Shown here piece by piece: positions 62,775-64,000 of a stretch of DNA of 64,000 bases. Source of the DNA: CBDDBX01 sp965225955 (GTDB taxonomy: Bacteria > Acidobacteriota > Aminicenantia > UBA2199); contig CBDDBX010000009.1 of assembly GCA_965225955.1 (NCBI GenBank), forward strand, positions 106,487 through 170,486. The letters run 5' to 3'. Every line of letters begins with the position of its first letter. The first letter of the stretch is position 1. The position numbers and the translations under genes were made by a program. The notes beneath the pieces were generated by a model that had not been told where the DNA came from, made no database searches, and saw nothing but the letters and a program-made list of their open reading frames with translations.

Positions 62775-64000
62775 TTTTCCTCCATTATCAAACCACTGGT
62801 TATTAAAATTCTGAGAGTAGTAAATTCAAGTGAACATGCCAGGGCTTCTTTCTGGGAAATATTCTCTTCTTTTGTTGTTAATGCCCTTAGATATTCTATA
62901 TTTGATATCTGATGTTCATTGTAGAGATCTCGTTTAAGGTCGCACTCTTCTTCAGCTATAGCAATTATATTTTCCATATTTCTGAGGCGAATTTTTATAT
63001 GTTCAACAGAACTCAGAAGTTGCTTAATCTGTTTTGAAGCTTCCCAGTAGGTTTCGTTTTTTTCAAATTTTATTCTACCTATGTTGTTACAGTTTATCTG
63101 TTTCTCACGTTTTCGTCTGTTCCAGTCAAAAAGTTTCAGGGACAGGTTAACTCCTGCTTCACCATATAGTTGCCACTCATTTTTAAAAAAATTTACTCCT
63201 GGTTTGCCATAGTGTATACCAGCATACCCTTTTATATGAGGCTGATACCCTGCCTGAATGATCTGGCCACTAAGTTTTTCTTTAGATAATTTGAGATTAT
63301 ATATTTTCATAGTCGGATGATTTTTCTCAAAATAGGCCATTATTTTTCTATTTGAAAATTTATTGTTAACGTTCCATTCCCTGACTTCTTCGGGGGAGTA
63401 TCCGCATAGTTTGCGAAACTCAAGAACCTCAATTTCAATAAGTTCTTTGAGCTCATTAATAATGTTGATTCTTGCTAATTTTAACTTTTGAGTTTCCAGA
63501 AGATCAGTTCGCATCAGAAGTTGTTCTTTGTAAAGCTCTTTTATCCTTCTCTCATGAAGTAAAAGATTATCTAATAATGCCTGCTGTATCTTCTGTCTTT
63601 TTAATAAACTTTTATAATTTATGTAAGAACTTATGATTGCACCGGATATTTGTATCTTTAAAAATTCAGATTGATTACCAGATAATTTATGAGCAATACC
63701 AGCTATATTTTGTCTTTTTGCTAACATTCCTCCATCCCATATAGACTGGCTTATTCTGATATTCAGATCATAAGTGTGATGAGTTCCTATACTACCTGTC
63801 CCCGGAAATGGAGATGAAGGTTTTTTTGTTTTATATTGGTAGGAAGCAAAACCATCAATTTTGAACAACCGGGCCATTTTAGCATTAACTATACTTATAT
63901 ATTTAGCCTGTTCAGCATTGGATTGAGCTTTCAGCAGGTTACTAATTGAGTACCCTTTTTTAATAGCTTCCTGAATTGAGATACCTGCCCGAACCGAAGT
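62771..64000 (-). CDS. TolC-family outer-membrane efflux protein, 5'-partial
   Basis: The frame is open to the last base of the window, so the start lies beyond it; 409 residues are visible. The N-terminal part ISIQEAIKKGYSISNLLKAQSNAEQAK and DLNIRISQSIWDGGMLAKRQNIA match the first repeat, with the second repeat at GYQPHIKGYAGIHYG to NLSLKLFDWNRRKREKQ. The internal Met at 63877 lies in the middle of the first helix. Forms the exit duct of the exporter encoded downstream: TolC, HlyD, two ATPases, two permeases. Substrate unknown, perhaps toxic small molecules. Confidence 0.9.
   Translation of the reverse strand, partial: TSVRAGISIQEAIKKGYSISNLLKAQSNAEQAKYISIVNAKMARLFKIDGFASYQYKTKKPSSPFPGTGSIGTHHTYDLNIRISQSIWDGGMLAKRQNIAGIAHKLSGNQSEFLKIQISGAIISSYINYKSLLKRQKIQQALLDNLLLHERRIKELYKEQLLMRTDLLETQKLKLARINIINELKELIEIEVLEFRKLCGYSPEEVREWNVNNKFSNRKIMAYFEKNHPTMKIYNLKLSKEKLSGQIIQAGYQPHIKGYAGIHYGKPGVNFFKNEWQLYGEAGVNLSLKLFDWNRRKREKQINCNNIGRIKFEKNETYWEASKQIKQLLSSVEHIKIRLRNMENIIAIAEEECDLKRDLYNEHQISNIEYLRALTTKEENISQKEALACSLEFTTLRILITSGLIMEEK

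Noticed and set aside
62771..64000. Apparent frameshift in the TolC-family gene before the Met at 63877
   Set aside because: Recounting the T run at 63956-63961 (six bases) shows the frame is open without interruption to the end of the window; the gene is simply cut off.
1..64000. CRISPR array, tRNA, rRNA, prophage or insertion-sequence transposase
   Set aside because: I saw no regularly spaced repeats, tRNA- or rRNA-like sequence, phage genes or transposase genes anywhere in the window.

Overview
The window is AT-rich DNA from a diderm bacterium. Lipoprotein signal sequences, an Omp85-type barrel protein, a coiled-coil porin, a TolC-type outer-membrane protein and a TonB C-terminal domain all point to an outer membrane. 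Many genes are preceded by clear purine-rich Shine-Dalgarno sequences and by TTGACA/TATAAT-type promoters, which argues against Bacteroidota even though several families (six-bladed propeller protein, PadR plus MacB-like permease, pseudo-radical-SAM protein) are common there. I cannot name the phylum from this stretch. The gene content suggests a peptide- and amino-acid-using organism with c-type cytochromes: secreted or lipoprotein peptidases and amidohydrolases (M3, M13, C69, a C45-like Ntn hydrolase, a YtcJ-like amidohydrolase), System II cytochrome c maturation, a tetrahaem cytochrome, aconitase, an acetate-type transporter and folate C1 enzymes.

Layout. 1-6.9 kb: end of a VOC protein, an HD-GYP c-di-GMP phosphodiesterase, and a cytochrome c maturation operon (lipoprotein, ResB, CcsA). 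6.9-9.9 kb: PadR regulator plus MacB/FtsX-like permease. 10.2-11.9 kb: an orphan pseudo-radical-SAM protein with an AHSA1-like protein. 12.2-16.3 kb: OMP remnant, an unusual direct-repeat block, M3 peptidase (frameshifted), DoxX-like protein, and a long intergenic region that may encode a structured RNA. 16.3-22.7 kb: C69 peptidase, then an ECF sigma / anti-sigma / TonB-C / TPR operon and an ACT-domain protein. 22.8-29.0 kb: acetate transporter (frameshifted), a catalytically degenerate agmatine-deiminase-like protein, propeller protein, two tandem double-VOC proteins, zinc ribbon, polysaccharide deacetylase. 29.0-32.3 kb: two-component remnants and a second PadR/permease pair (permease frameshifted). 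32.4-40.4 kb: Ntn hydrolase, Omp85-like protein (frameshifted), transglutaminase with beta-propeller-like repeats, TtuA-like tRNA thiolase, DUF3943 protein, RadC. 40.5-53 kb: M13 peptidase, FolD, FetB-like, EamA, RMD1/DUF155, MetF, amidohydrolase, aconitase, sirtuin. 53-64 kb: chemoreceptor, porin plus tetrahaem cytochrome, subclass B1-like metallo-beta-lactamase, and a TolC/HlyD/ABC-2 export operon of YbhGFSR type running off the end.

Cross-cutting signals. (1) Four genes are each interrupted by a single apparent indel at a short homopolymer, which could be real decay but looks more like uncorrected sequencing error. (2) A short motif, GGGGWCAGGT(Y/A)AA, recurs far more often than chance between genes and inside them; at 57.92-58.04 kb it forms a compact inverted-repeat element around a hairpin. 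(3) The most unusual gene is the pseudo-radical-SAM protein at 10.2 kb, related to peptide-modification cassettes but with no visible precursor peptide or active radical-SAM partner beside it.
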